This document shows positions 13,070 through 24,236 of a DNA stretch of 64,000 nucleotides, piece by piece. The position numbers and the translations under genes are program-made. Location of the stretch: positions 18,795,501 to 18,859,500 of the forward strand of contig PUFA01000003.1 in NCBI GenBank assembly GCA_003508835.1, given 5' to 3'. This DNA comes from Eonycteris spelaea. Taxonomy: Eukaryota > Chordata > Mammalia > Chiroptera > Pteropodidae. Under the pieces are notes generated by a model, which was not told the origin of the DNA, did not search any database, and saw nothing but the letters and a program-made list of their open reading frames with translations. How positions within the stretch are numbered: the stretch's first letter is position 1; each line of letters opens with the position of its first letter.

Positions 13070-13536
13070 GCAACCCCCTTTACCCCACAACCCATTTGCT
13101 TCAAGTTCTTCTTGAACATACAGTACTCATCATCTTTGGATATTTTACAATGTACAATTCCAAACTTCGGCCAAGAGAAAACAAAGAGAGCTAACCAGTT
13201 ATCTGAAAAATTGAGTTTATAAGAAGTCATTAACTTTACACAATAAAAACAAAAGCCCCCACACCACTGGATTCCAGTTTGTCCATTTTTCCTTGTTTTC
13301 TTTTAAAGTTTGGGTCAGCCCCAATCCCTTGGTTGATGGGGGGACATGACAAATGACTGAAATGGAGACAAGAATCTAAGAGGCAGCTGTCCGGGCAGGT
13401 GACACATGAAGACAAGAGGGTGTCCAAAGCAATTCCCTCGGGCCGGAATGGCATCTGGTGGTTTGTGGCATCAGGGGTCTCTTCTGGGGAGCTGGGGGAG
13501 TGACAGAGTCTGTGGTCTTCTCTGGCCTTTTTGTTT

Positions 13537-13556
13537 GTGTGTGTGTGTGTGTGTGT
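13537..13556. repeat. (GT)10 microsatellite
   Basis: Ten perfect GT units; reads as CA repeats in the ZBTB7C sense, within the probable 3' UTR. Confidence 0.9.
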
Positions 13557-15079
13557 TTGCTGAGGAAGAAGCCAAGGCAAGAGGAAGAACGAAGTCTCTG
13601 GAGCCCACAGCTCCGGGGACGGGGACACCAGCCCTGGGCAATCTGTGCAGATGAACTTTCCTCCTTTGCTGGCTACTGAGAAACAAAAGCAAACTCAGCG
13701 AGACAGGGAGGGATGAGTGGGAAAGGGGAAGAAAAGGTCAGGAAGGCACTGGGCCAGCAGAGCTGTCTTCCTTCTCGGGGCCTGCTCCAAAGCCGCGAAT
13801 CAGGGACAGTGTGTAGATGTCCCCAACTCACAGAGCCCTTCAAACCCACCTGGAGCCGAGGTGTGGTCTCCCCACATTGAAGGGAGCCCACACCTCAGAA
13901 TTATCCCCAGAGTGTAGAGGGGGCGTCGGGGGTGTTTCAACACAGCAGAGGGGGCAGTCACCAGCAACGTCAAAGCCCTGAGACACCCACAACTTGAAAA
14001 GCAAACATACCGCAAGAGCCAGGCGTTTTGTCTGTCTCCAGGGATCAGAATGGAGGGAGGCAGTTGCCCGGTGTTAAGAGGTGGTCTGCCCCTTCTCTGC
14101 TGGCCTCAGGAGTCCCAAGAGACTCCATTCAGCTTTGGAAGGAGTGTGTGGAGGTAGGGTACATGCTAAATAGTCACCCAGGGGTCCAGACATGCACAGT
14201 GACCTGCCCAGAGAGGAGAGGATGGTTATATGTGGCGTTTCCCAAAGGTGCCTGTGGGCTCCAGATCTCTCTCTGTCACTATGTCTAGTATGGCCACAGT
14301 TCTCACCTGTGCTAATAGACAGGTAGATGTGATAAAACTACATCGGTTAGAGAGCCAGTTTCACCAGCGACTTTTGGAGTGCAAAGCTGCTACCCTCTCA
14401 GGAATCCTCTTCAGAGGGACAGGCATGTATATGTGGGTGGGTGAGTGGGAGAGGGGAAACTCACTTACCAGTCCCCTTTCATAGTAGGGTGAAATCGGGG
14501 TACAGAGGGCTGACCTCTCCATGGTCATAGGACAGAGAGAAAAAATAGGCTTCTTGGACTCCAGAAGCCTTGCCCCTGATGCCAGGAGGCCTCCCTGACA
14601 ATAGGGCATTTCCCACGAGGGTCCCAGGATCCCTGAAGACCGGAAAAATGACCCACCAGAGCAGTCAGCAGGGACTCTGCCATAAAGCCCTGGGGCTCAA
14701 CCAGGATGTGTGCCCCAGACCCCTCCCCTCACCCCTACTGGCCCAGCCACACACCCCTGCATCTAGCACCACACAGGTCCAAAGTGCTTCAGGGCACGCA
14801 CTGTGGGCCACCTCTGAGGCACCGGCCCCTGTGAGTCCCTGTGTGAGAGCCAGAGAGAGGGACAGCCAGGCAGAGGCCAGGCCCCCTGCTGGGAGGAGAG
14901 GCCCATCTCAGACAAAAGCAAAAGGGAGGCGGCTGCTTCAGGAGGCCCATTGTTGCTAATATATGTTTCATTTTTCCTTTGTGATTTTGAAATAAAAAGT
15001 TCAGACCCATTGGGTGGGGCAGGGTGGGCGTGATGGGAGAGGGGACGGGGCAGCTGGACTGGGGGCAGCAAGGATCAGC

Positions 15080-15730
15080 CTAGTTGTTGGCTTCAGACAT
15101 GGAGGCCACGTGGTTGAGGCCAGCGAGGCCGGGGAGGCCGGCCAGGCCCGTGGCCCACGGGTCGGGCAGCGGGAAGTAGGGCCGCGCTGCGGCCACGTTC
15201 TCGGCCAGCGCAAAGGCCAAGAGGCCCCCTGCGTTCCTCTCGGCCTCCAGCTGGGCGCGCCCGAACAGCTTCATCTGCGTCTCTCGAACTGCCTCTCGAG
15301 CTCCTGCAGGCTCAGCGCGCCCTTGGGAGCCGCCAGGAAGTGCTTGGCCGGGCTGGGGCCTGGGAGGCACACGGCAGCCCCGCCCAAGTGGCCGCCCACT
15401 TCGCCCAGCGCAGGTGGCATCACGAAGGCCGCCTTCTCCGGGGCCGGACCTCCCGGCCCGAAGAGCAGGCTAGCAGCCCTCCAGGCAGCGGGCTTGCGGC
15501 CGCGTCGGGGCCGTGCCATGCGGCAGCTCTGGCGCTTGATGTGGCGGTGCAGGTGGTCGGAGCGCGTGAAGCTCTTGTAGCAGAACTCGCACTGGTAGGG
15601 CCGCACGCCCGTGTGGATGCGCATGTGGTTCTTGAGGTCGTAGTTGTGTACGAACTTGGCGTTGCAGTGGATGCACAGGTAGGGCCGCTCCCCCGTGTGC
15701 TTCCGCATGTGGATCTTCAGCTTGTCCTGC
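15080..15730 (-). CDS. ZBTB7C: ZBTB7C terminal coding exon: zinc fingers 2-4 and C-terminal tail
   Basis: Completes ZBTB7C. The first base after the acceptor joins AG from the previous exon to make the Arg of FTR. Reading then continues [17 protein letters not shown] (end of finger 2), finger 3 (CIHC...H...H, about residues 421-441) and finger 4 (CEFC...H...C, about 449-471, a C2HC variant ending KRQSC). Canonical TGE/V-R-P-Y linkers separate the fingers that give sequence-specific DNA binding. A basic patch (ARPRRGRK) and a Gly/Ala/Pro-rich tail follow, ending ASMSEANN with stop TAG at 15080-15082. The frame is lost at 15281-15285, where GAG-GAG-ACG of the QFEETQM segment is one G short. Read literally, the protein would end at 15271 with three arginines. 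The remaining codons, from TQMKLFGRA to the stop, are intact in the shifted frame, so a consensus error is likely. The exon is very GC- and CpG-rich. Confidence 0.95.
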
Positions 15731-16404
15731 CTGCAATGCAGATCCAGGAGTTAGTCCCCGCAAGGAACACCAGGCGCCAGTTCTAACTCTCTGCTCCTGC
15801 TTCCCCAGGACCATGAAGACTCCCTATTGCCATGGCCTCAAAACCCAGGAATGGCACCCACGCTCGGGTTTACCTTCAACCCTGCCTTGCCCCCAACAGG
15901 CGTGGATTAGTGGCTGGACCAGGAGCAGTGTCCTGAAAGGCCTCCTCCACTTCCAGAACCCCTTCTATTCCTAAGCTCTGAGCAATGAAGCACCCACCCT
16001 TTGTCAGGGGCCTGTCTCACAGACTGGAAAACAGACCTGCTAGCGACACAGGCCCCCACAGGTCAGCAGCCTGTCCTTATGGGCCAGTGACCTCTGATAT
16101 TGGGTTGCCTTAATCTCATACCCACTCTCTCCAACCAATAGTCTCCCTCCGTTTCATCATGTGCGTTTGCCCAGAGCCCCTGGGCCCATCCCAGCCCGGG
16201 CTGTTGTGCTCTGTCTGTCGTCAGCGCTAATCTGGGAGGCTACCGAACCCACATACCTTGTTCAAGTCTCCTGCACTGTGGTTTCTTTTCCCAAGCCCTG
16301 GGCTCTGCTCTTTGTCTGCATACAATTCCAGGGTTTACAAAAGAGCCAGGTGTAACAAGAATGCAGCCTAATCTAGGGCAAAGCTTTTCAGGATTTAAGC
16401 TGTA

Positions 16405-16620
16405 TTATTCAGAGGTAAGGTATGGTGTAGGGGTGAGGCTCCCACCAGGGGTTGGGAGCCCCTGCTCCAGCTGCAGACCCACCACTAACATGCTGGGTGA
16501 TCTTAGGCAAGTTACTTAACCTCTCTGCATAGAGCTGAACCTAGGGCCAGACATCAATTCCTATTGTCCAGAGCTGATGACAAGAATCTAGGTTTGTCTT
16601 ATGCTAAATTCAACACATCT
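16405..16620 (+). repeat. copy A of an intronic MIR-containing direct duplication
   Basis: Contains the MIR core (ctgggtgatcttaggcaagttacttaacctctctg) but also about 60 bp of non-MIR sequence (gagctgaacctagggccag and cctattgtccagagctgatga). It matches 18289-18503 along its length, about 80-85% by eye, best over the first 176 bp. Confidence 0.75.
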
Positions 16621-17364
16621 CTGGTGATCTTAAAAAGGAAAACTGACATCCCAGGGTTGTTTTCCTAAAGAATGAGAGCTGCATAAACCAGCTAAAAGAG
16701 CCTTTCAGCCTGGCTGAGGTGGGGTCAGCTGGGCTGCAAGGGCCCCTCGCAGAATCATTCTGGGGCCTTCCCTGACCAGGCCCGAAGCTCTGTGTCCAGT
16801 CTCCCTCCTCTTCCCTGCAGGTGTGGCCTGGGTGGACCGTCTGCCTGTAATTTTTGGCTCGGGTTTGAGGTCAGAGCAGATGTGGAGCTCAGGCATCCGC
16901 CCTAAAATGGCCAGATTTAAATCACCCTCCACATAACCCCAGGACAACAGGAGCAGGTCCTGGTCTCCTGGTATCCCCTGGCCACTAGAGGTCTCACTGG
17001 CTCTCATTTTCAGGAGGGTTCCCCAGGGGCGGGGCAGGAGAGAAAAGGACATTCTTGTGTACACTGGTTGGGACCAAGGGAGGAGGACCGGAGAGGACAT
17101 ACCTGCCCCTTCCACCTGTGCTCAAAGGAAGGCTGGAGGGCACCTTGGATGTGGGAGTGGGGAGTGGGAGGCCTCCAGCTGAGCGCACCCTGTCCCTCCC
17201 ACAACTCATCAGCTGCCCCCAGGCTGCACAGCGCCCCGAAGTGACATTCCATGCACCCTTCCCCCCTTCCCCAGCACACTGCCTTTAAGGTATCTGTAAC
17301 CCTCATTTCATCTGGGTAATTGGATGTTTGAGTGGGAAGGGGCCTTAGAGAGCATCTGGGCCAG

Positions 17365-17562
17365 GAGGTCTCAAATTTGAGCATGCATCAGAATCATTAT
17401 CGGCGCTTGATGAAACAAAGAGTGCCAGGCCCCACTTCCAGAGAGTCTGATTTAGTAGGTCTGGGATGGAGAAGGTAGAGAATTGCATTTCTAACAAGTT
17501 GCCAGATGCTGCTGCTGCTGGAGCTACTCCATAGACCAGTTCGAGAACCAGGGACCTAGACT
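17365..17562 (+). mobile_element. MER5A-like hAT-Charlie DNA transposon remnant
   Basis: Shows the MER5A phrase order: gcatgcatcagaatcatta, gccaggccccacttccagag, tctgatttagtaggtctggg, agaattgcatttctaacaagttgcc, a gatgctgctgctgctggagct segment and gttcgagaaccagggacctaga. About 200 bp, non-autonomous, no coding capacity. Confidence 0.85.
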
Positions 17563-17569
17563 AATCCTT

Positions 17570-17680
17570 CACTCTGCAGGTGGGCAAACTGAGGCTAGGA
17601 AGGGGAACTCACCACGGTCACTGAGAGCTTAATGGCAGAGTTGGGACTAGACCTCAGGTCTGTTGGCTCCCCACCCAGGC
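17570..17680 (-). mobile_element. MIR SINE fragment
   Basis: Antisense MIR core: caggtgggcaaactgaggc, aaggggaactcaccacggtcac, gcagagttgggactagacctcaggtctgttggctcc. Confidence 0.6.
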
Positions 17681-18051
17681 CTTTCTCCTCACCACCATAG
17701 GAAACACAGTGGGGTACACAGAGCATCTGTATCCCAACAGCAATGCTGCATAGTCCTGAGGGATCCGTCTGGGGACTCAACACGTTCACTCAGGCTCTGA
17801 CAAAAAAACTGATAATAGATGGTCAGCTAGGCTCACTCACTGGCTATGTGACTCCTGTCCTCACCAGGCGTAGGATACCACTCAGAGTCATCAGTAAGAC
17901 TTTAAATATATCGCCTCATTTCATCCTCAGCACAACACTGCAAGGTAGATTATTTTCAAAATCATTAATGCACATGATTAGTGGTGTTGACCCTGAGGGT
18001 CACCCTCAAATAATGAATGATGTAAATGGTAAATCTTCAGATATCAAGGGT

Positions 18052-18137
<86 letters not shown>
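18052..18137. repeat. compound microsatellite (CTA)14 then (CA)22
   Basis: Fourteen perfect CTA units (18052-18093) pass directly into 22 perfect CA units (18094-18137). Both are uninterrupted, so the locus is probably polymorphic. Intronic. Confidence 0.95.
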
Positions 18138-18138
<1 letters not shown>

Positions 18139-18288
18139 CTCCACAGCATCTCCCTAGCTTTTCACTAGGGCATCTAAAATACATCATATTTCAGTGGCAA
18201 TTGGCTCAAGGGCGTAAGAAATAACTTCCTTTCATGAGCACCCGCTATAGGCAGATGAACATACTCTTTGAATAACCCTGGAAGGCTG

Positions 18289-18503
18289 TTATTCAGAGGC
18301 AAGGTATGGCATAGGGATGGGGCCCCATTAGGGGCCTGGGAGCTCCTGTTGCAGCAGCAGACCCACCACTAACTTGTGGGGTGACATTTAGGCAAGTTAC
18401 TTAGCCTGTCTATACAGAGCTGAACCTAGGGCCAGACATCAGTTCCTATTGTCCAGGGCTGATGAGAGAAACTGAGTTCGTGTGAGCCAGATTCAACCCA
18501 CCT
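18289..18503 (+). repeat. copy B of the intronic MIR-containing direct duplication
   Basis: Starts ttattcagaggcaaggtatgg and shares with copy A both the MIR core (ggcaagttacttagcctgtc) and the non-MIR tail (gagctgaacctagggccag, cctattgtccagggctgatga). Same orientation, offset 1,884 bp. The flanks on either side do not match. Confidence 0.75.
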
Positions 18504-19599
18504 GGAATGTTTCCTCATCACTTAGAGGAAGAGTCAGGGCTCAGAGAACTCAAAGCTTTGCCAATGGTATCTAGCCTGTGAGGGGCAGAGGAGCCTGGGG
18601 CATGGTTTGTTTGGCCAAAGCTGTTCTGAGGTTGAAAAGGGTGGATTTTCAAACCTAGGACTCCCAGCATGAGGCATATAGGGCTGCCCCAGAAAGTGCA
18701 GACCAAAACAATCAAAATGGCATTTGCAGCCAGCTTTCTGCCTCTGGTCTCAGAAGCCTGAGGCATGCTGTGGGAGGAGCTGGGCCTTGGGCAGGAGCAG
18801 GCTGTCCCTGACGGAGGCTTTTCATGAGCGCAGGTGAGTAGAGTGGGCAAAGCTCTTGATAATTTAGACCTGGAAAAAACTTAGAGATCATCTAGTTTAC
18901 CAGGAGCATGTTTATATGGTCTGATTCATAGTGTGAGGCTGTGGGCCCAATAACCTGCATTATTAGCAGTATATTCCCCAGGACCCAGGAAATACTGACC
19001 TAATCCGTTCCCTCTCTTTCAAAATGAGGAAACCAAGGACCAGAGAGGGAAAGGCTTTCTAAGATCACAGCCTCCTTATTCCCATAATGGCCCTTTCACA
19101 TGGCTATAAAGCACACGTGCATTGGCAGAGCGGGGTCCAGTGCCAGACACACTCCAGGAACTAAACCGGGTCCTTAGCTACCCTGGGCCTCAGTTTTCCA
19201 ACCTCTAAAATAGGGAGGGGGGAAGCTGGCTGCACCATTTTGATCTCTGGTGTTCTATGTCTCCCTCTGAGTAATGGGCTTATACTGAATCTTTCTGGCT
19301 AATTAGCTTCATACATTATGGCTCTTCTACCCCCACTTCTTCACGAATCCGAGCTGCTCGTGGAGCAGCATGAGTGTAGTGGGGAAGTATTCTAGCCAGA
19401 ATCTCAAGAGCAGAGCTTAGTCACTTTCCTTTAGGGCTAGAGGTCTGGTGGTCCGCTTAAAATGCCCTGAGTCTTTCTCCGTCCAGTGGTCTATGTGCTC
19501 ACTGACCCCTTAGCATGGCTTCCAAGGCTCTTTCAGGCTCACACCTTCCAGATGCCTGGAAGATGACTAAGACCTGAAAATCCCTGTTGACTACAGTTA

Positions 19600-19822
19600 G
19601 CAAGACTATAGTGCAAACCTCAAAGTTGCTAAGAAAGTAGATTTTAACTGTTCTCACCACACCCACAATAAAAAGGTAACTGTGAAGGGATGGATGTTAA
19701 CGAATCTTATTGTGGTGATCGTTTTGTAATGCATACACATATCAAATCAACGTATTGTATGCCATTAACATATACAATGTTATATATCAATTACGTCTCA
19801 GTAAAGCTGGAAAAAAAGATCA
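19600..19822 (+). mobile_element. L1 3' end with A-rich tail (L1MA9/L1MAB-like)
   Basis: Sense L1 3' UTR phrases: aaagttgctaagaaagtagatt, gggatggatgttaacg followed by aatcttattgtggtgatcg, tatacaatgttatatatcaa followed by ttacgtctcagtaaagctgg, then aaaaaaaga. It is truncated at the 5' side, as most L1 copies are. Confidence 0.85.
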
Positions 19823-20084
19823 CTCCATCTACTTTAGCAGCCCCTGCCCCTCCCTGTACTGCACCCGCACACCACATGGATATGCTATTCCCCTAGAAGC
19901 CATCTTTAAACACCTGCCACCGTGAGCTGGATTTCTGGCTCTCCCCTGACCTGCTAATGCACAGCCATCCCATTATGGGATGAATACTTGGTAAACCCTG
20001 GCTCCTCCCCTTTCTGGGCATGTCTGCTTAACATTGGGACACCAGTACTCCATTCTTAGGGTCCTCCCAAAGATCCAATGGTGC

Positions 20085-20300
20085 TAGCTCCTTCTTTCCA
20101 GCGGTGAGCCTCTCGTTCCAGCCCTCCTCCTCCCTGCACCCATGTCTTTCATCTGATTCACGTGTGTAATCTGCCCCGCCTGAAATGTCTCCCACTCCCA
20201 ATCCCCCTGGCCCTTCAAGGTCCAACTCAAGGCAAGGGGAATCCTCCACAAACCCTTCCCTGTCCATCCAGGTTTTGTCCTTTGTCTTGACTTTCCAGAG
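20085..20300 (-). mobile_element. L2 LINE fragment
   Basis: The plus strand looks like antisense L2: cctgaaatgtctcccactcc, ggcccttcaaggtccaactcaaggc, cctccacaaacccttccctg. This is the usual 'cctggaatgcccttcc...tcaaggcccagctcaa...ctcctccaggaagcc' order. Confidence 0.6.
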
Positions 20301-20925
20301 TATCTGTGACCTGAACATTGTGCCCAGGCAAGTCGCCCAAAAGAAAGGAGGGAGCAGAAGAGGATGAAGTGTCAGAGTCACCTTCTCCTGCCCCAAGGGC
20401 CCAGATGTTCGTGTTACCCTCCTAGCAGGACACGAGCTCGGAGGCCAAACCTCCCGTCCGTACTATCTACGGCCCTGTTCGATCACACAGGTGCTCCTGG
20501 CAGATGGAAACACTGTTTGGAGGCTGTCTTTGCTGGCTTTATTTTTGTGCATGTTATTTTCAGGGCAGGGGTCGTGACATGTGCTATTTCCCTTAGATGC
20601 CTTCACATGCGCGGAGCCACCACCCGTCCCTGGCTCCCTGTCTTGTTAGGAGCTCAGAGAGCAAGATGATGTAGGAGGCTGCAAATTCATAAGCAAGGAG
20701 CACTGGCCCGGCCGATGCGGGAAAGAAAGCCAGGCTCACGTACATTCCTCTCAGGCGTTAGCACGGATCAGGCGGCTCCCGTGCACTGGGCGGTAATAAC
20801 GCCTTATCTCACCGAAGCCGCTGATGGCGGTGTTTCCGTCATTCCCATGAGGAAACGAAGGCAAAGCAGGTGCAGTCATGTGTCCATAGCTTCCCTGATC
20901 TTGGGCAATATGTGAATGGAGGTCA
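20301..20925. other. intron interior, unique sequence
   Basis: No repeat recognised between the L2 fragment and the MIR at 20930. Includes an AT-richer block (20520-20600, ggctttatttttgtgcatgt) that could be conserved non-coding DNA, and several isolated CpGs. No gene. Confidence 0.4.
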
Positions 20926-20929
20926 TAAA

Positions 20930-21080
20930 ACTGGGCTCAGCCTTAGGGAGCACTTGATCCAACCTCCTCATGTTACACACAGGGAAACTGAGGCCCAGAG
21001 AGGAGAAGAGACTTGGCCAAAGTCGCACAGCTAGAGGCAGAACCAGGCCCTGAACTTGGGGCTCCTGATCATCTCTCTCC
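20930..21080 (-). mobile_element. MIR-type SINE fragment
   Basis: Antisense MIR: acttgatccaacctcctcatg, gaaactgaggcccagagagg, acttggccaaagtcgcacagctagagg, aggccctgaacttggggctcctg. Confidence 0.75.
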
Positions 21081-22116
21081 AGTGCCTCATCTGAGGTGCC
21101 ACAGTCCGCCGAGAGATACTGAGTTCTACGTTCACTCATTCAGCAGTGCTTTTTGTGTGCTGGGCCCTTATTCAGCATGTGGCATGGATGGTACTGGTAC
21201 CTGCCTTGACAGGACCCTGTCCGATGCATTTGTCTCCTGCTTTGCACACAACTCTGAATGCAGGGTGGTCATTCATGGTGTGTTGGTTTGACTGAACAGT
21301 GACCTGCTGGTGCGGGGCCAGTTCTCAGACCCCCCAACTCCAAATGCAACACACCCTCTCTCACCCCGATCCCCTCATCCGCCATCTCATTCCTGTGCCC
21401 TGCACCAGGGACCAGCCACGTCACATGCACCCCAGCCCTGATCTGCATTCCCTCTTCCAGCTGGGAGAGTTCGCTGTCGAGAAAGATGTGGCCGTCCTCA
21501 CGAGCTCAGTCCCCTGAGTGAAAGGAAAGGGCCGCGGGTCTGGCCTGGGGTCCTCAGCCCCCATGAAGGTCCCCAGTCAGGCTAATGCTTTCCCAGCACC
21601 ATCCTCCCAGACTTCTTGGTACCCTGATGGTCTGAGACCAACTCTCTTCCTGCTGCCACTGCTAATGACATTACATTATCTTAATAAGGTCCCCAGAGCT
21701 GCCAGGAGTGGGAGGACTAAAAGGAAAATACAGAACAAAAAAGAAGCCAGGCTCCTGGCCTTGTTAGGAGAGCAGACGGCTGCCGGCTGTAGAAACGATC
21801 AGCATTTGGCTTGCACTGGAGGCGGGTGTTGGAGACTAGGAGTTACAGCCTTTAGGCGATGTCGGTAGGGAACTCAGTGGAAACCGGTGAGATAATGGAT
21901 CACCAGAGTGACTTCTCAGGGTGCTGAGGTTGCCATCCTTGTCCAGGGACGGGATGGGACCTCTGCTATTTGGGGGCTGGTCCCTTCTCAAGTCCTGCAG
22001 TTTCATGCCTTTATTTACTTGTGCGGGCAGACGTGGCTGGAGTGCCCCTGAGAGCCTGCGGGCTGCAGGCGGGCTGCAGGGGGCTCCACGCGGGAAGGCT
22101 GCCCAGCCACGCTCTC

Positions 22117-22210
22117 TAGGAGCACAACCAACATGCCGCCTGTGCTCGAGGACCAAAGTGGCGTAGGAGCACTACCAACATGCCGCCTGTGCTCGAGGAC
22201 CAAAGTGGCG
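22117..22210 (+). repeat. tandem duplication, 2 x 47 bp
   Basis: Unit 1 is 22117-22163 and unit 2 is 22164-22210. Both run from taggagcac through ccaacatgccgcctgtgctcg to gaccaaagtggcg. They differ at one base only (agcacAacc against agcacTacc), 46 of 47 identical. The unit is unique-looking, contains CpGs and lies in the intron between the coding exons. Confidence 0.95.
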
Positions 22211-24205
22211 GGCATTAGGAGGAATCAAGAGTCTTCTGAGCCCAGGGCCCAGGGCAGGCCCATTCGGCAGTGATGAGGGCTGCGGTTGGGGCAACCAGGG
22301 GAGCCACCTGTCGTTTGTGTGGGCAGGGAAAATGCCCACCGAGTGCAGCCACCTGTGGTACAAACACTTCATCTGCCTGGGCTCATTTGGTCCTCGTTCA
22401 TCAAGGCCCATTCTAGGGACCACATCTGGCAGAACCCTGCCCTGACCTTTGGCCCTGCTTCCAGACCTTCTGGGAATAAAAGGTAAAGGACTCCGGATGA
22501 GGAGGGGCTGGGGACTCTTGGTCCAGACTGCTTCTGCCCTACGTCCCATTCCTCTTTCCCAAGCTGGAGCCAGTGGGACTGGTTGTGGCAGGAGCTGTCT
22601 CTCTGTGCCCAGCACGGGCACCAGCCTTTCTCAGGAAGAAAATGGTGAACTTGGACCAGGCCAGGGGAGTGTAAACATAGACTCAGGCACAGGCAGAGGG
22701 CCTGAGTGCTCTGAGTGACTATGCAGTGACCAGAGCTAGGAGGGGACAGCACGGGGCCATAGAAACACAGCCTGGTTGAGCCTTTGGGTCCCTGTTTGGG
22801 GCTCCACGGCTGACTCATACATGGAACAATCAGTGCGTGCTGGGACAACCGGTGGCACTGGCTGAAACCTAGAGCTGACTCCGAAGTGAGGGTCCTGACA
22901 CCAAGGAACAGCCAGCTTCGTGGTGGGGGGACCTTGGCCATAGTCTTGTGGAACCATAGAAGCAAAGCAGCAGGCGGGCTTTAGGGGCAGAGGGGCTCTG
23001 TTGGAAGGACCTCCCCACCCTCCACCCAGTGTGGCTGCCAAAGCTGAAGCTATTAGGAATGATGTCTCCTTGGGTGTGGACACTTTGGGAGGTGGCTTCT
23101 GAGGCTGTAACTCGGAGCCTGTGTCAAAGGGCCACTTGCAGGGGGAGGGTTGGCCCCTCGCACAACCCCAAGAGGGAGGGGAGGTGGGTCAGCCTGAAGG
23201 AGAAAGGGAACAAGTCCTGACTGGAGAGTAGGAGCCTGGTGGAGATTCGGAAAGAGAAACAATGTCCAAGAGGAGGCTGGAGGGCAGTAGGTCCTGGTCC
23301 CCTGGCCTCAGGGGGCCCAGCCCCCGGGAAGGGCTTGGCCTTGCAAGGGAGTCTGAGAATTTACAGTACAGAGGCAGCAGCTGCTACTTTAGGTGGCTGT
23401 TGAAGAGCCTCCACCTGGGAAGGGAGGAAAGGTGTTATGGTAGGTGGCTGCAGGAAGTCAGCCAGAAGGAGGGTCCCCAGGGTAAGGCTGCAAGGGACTT
23501 GGATGTAGACAGTTACAGGAAACCCCAGCCCGGACAGAGCAGAGTTGGGATCAGAGTTGGGGCTCTCCAAAGCCTATAAAGAATCCTTGCAGGGCAGCTT
23601 GGGGAGAAGGCAGGAGGGAAGCAAGGAACCAGCAATTCTGAAGAACGTGCCTGGGAGGAGGGCTGGGGGTGTTCAACAAGGATAACCACACCCAGGGCGA
23701 GAAACACAGCCCCTTATCGAAGAAGCCAGGAAAACCTCCTCCAGCCTTTCCCCACTCTGGGTATCTCTGCCTGGGGGGGTTGGGGGGACCCAAGGGCTTT
23801 TCTGATCTTTCTCAGGATGTCAGAGTCCAGGCAGAATGAGTGAGGGGGAGGTGCTGATGGAGGCTGGAGATGGGCCTGGGGGCCCACATGGCTGTCCTGC
23901 TGAGCAGGAGTAAACGGAGGAAGGGTGGACGGCTGGAGGGCCAGAACTGCCCCACTGGCTGCTCTGACCTGGCGGGGTGGTGAGACTGCAGGCACAGAAG
24001 CCACCCTAAGTGGCCATCAGGAGTGTGCTGGAGGGAGGGTTCTGGAATGCAGCCCTCTGGTACAACCCAGCATTGCTGCCCAAACCAGGAGGCTCAGAGA
24101 ACGCTCTGTCTGGAGTGACTGAGCAAGATTCAAACTTTCCCTGGGGGAGGCAGCACCCATGGACAGATGTGGCCCTCACAGAAAGCTGTGTGGGAAAGGT
24201 CTGGA
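22211..24205. other. intron interior, G-rich on the plus strand
   Basis: Long runs of gggagg/gaggg-type sequence give many overlapping minus-strand ORFs of up to about 200 codons (22.17-22.97 kb). They are Pro/Ser-rich translations of a C-rich strand, without family resemblance. No repeat family was recognised. Confidence 0.45.
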
Positions 24206-24236
24206 GGGGGCTGGTAGGGAGGGAGGGGAGATGGGG
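24206..24236 (+). other. G-quadruplex motif
   Basis: G runs of 5, 3, 3, 4 and 4 with first loops of 6, 1, 1 and 4 nt (ggtagggagggaggggagat). It lies on the plus strand, the template strand for ZBTB7C. Confidence 0.65.

Larger units (their letters stand above)
12790..15079 (-). other. ZBTB7C: probable ZBTB7C 3' UTR (end uncertain)
   Basis: Sequence downstream of the TAG stop. No canonical AATAAA was spotted on the minus strand near the stop. Two ATTAAA variants occur on the minus strand at 12813-12818 and 12790-12795, in a repeat-poor AT-rich block (about 12.5-13.26 kb). This would give a 3' UTR of about 2.3 kb. Inside it are a (GT)10 run (13537-13556) and an A17 run (13017-13033) on the plus strand. 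The far end is inference; a nearer or farther poly(A) site is possible. Confidence 0.4.

Noticed and set aside
15014..15786. Plus-strand ORFs of 188 and 148 codons over the last exon
   Set aside because: Antisense shadows in CpG-rich zinc-finger coding DNA.
17990..18168. Plus-strand ORF with poly-Leu and His-Thr
   Set aside because: Pure translation of the (CTA)n(CA)n microsatellite.
22172..22965. Minus-strand ORFs of 149 and 198 codons
   Set aside because: C-rich strand, no domain, overlapping each other in different frames.
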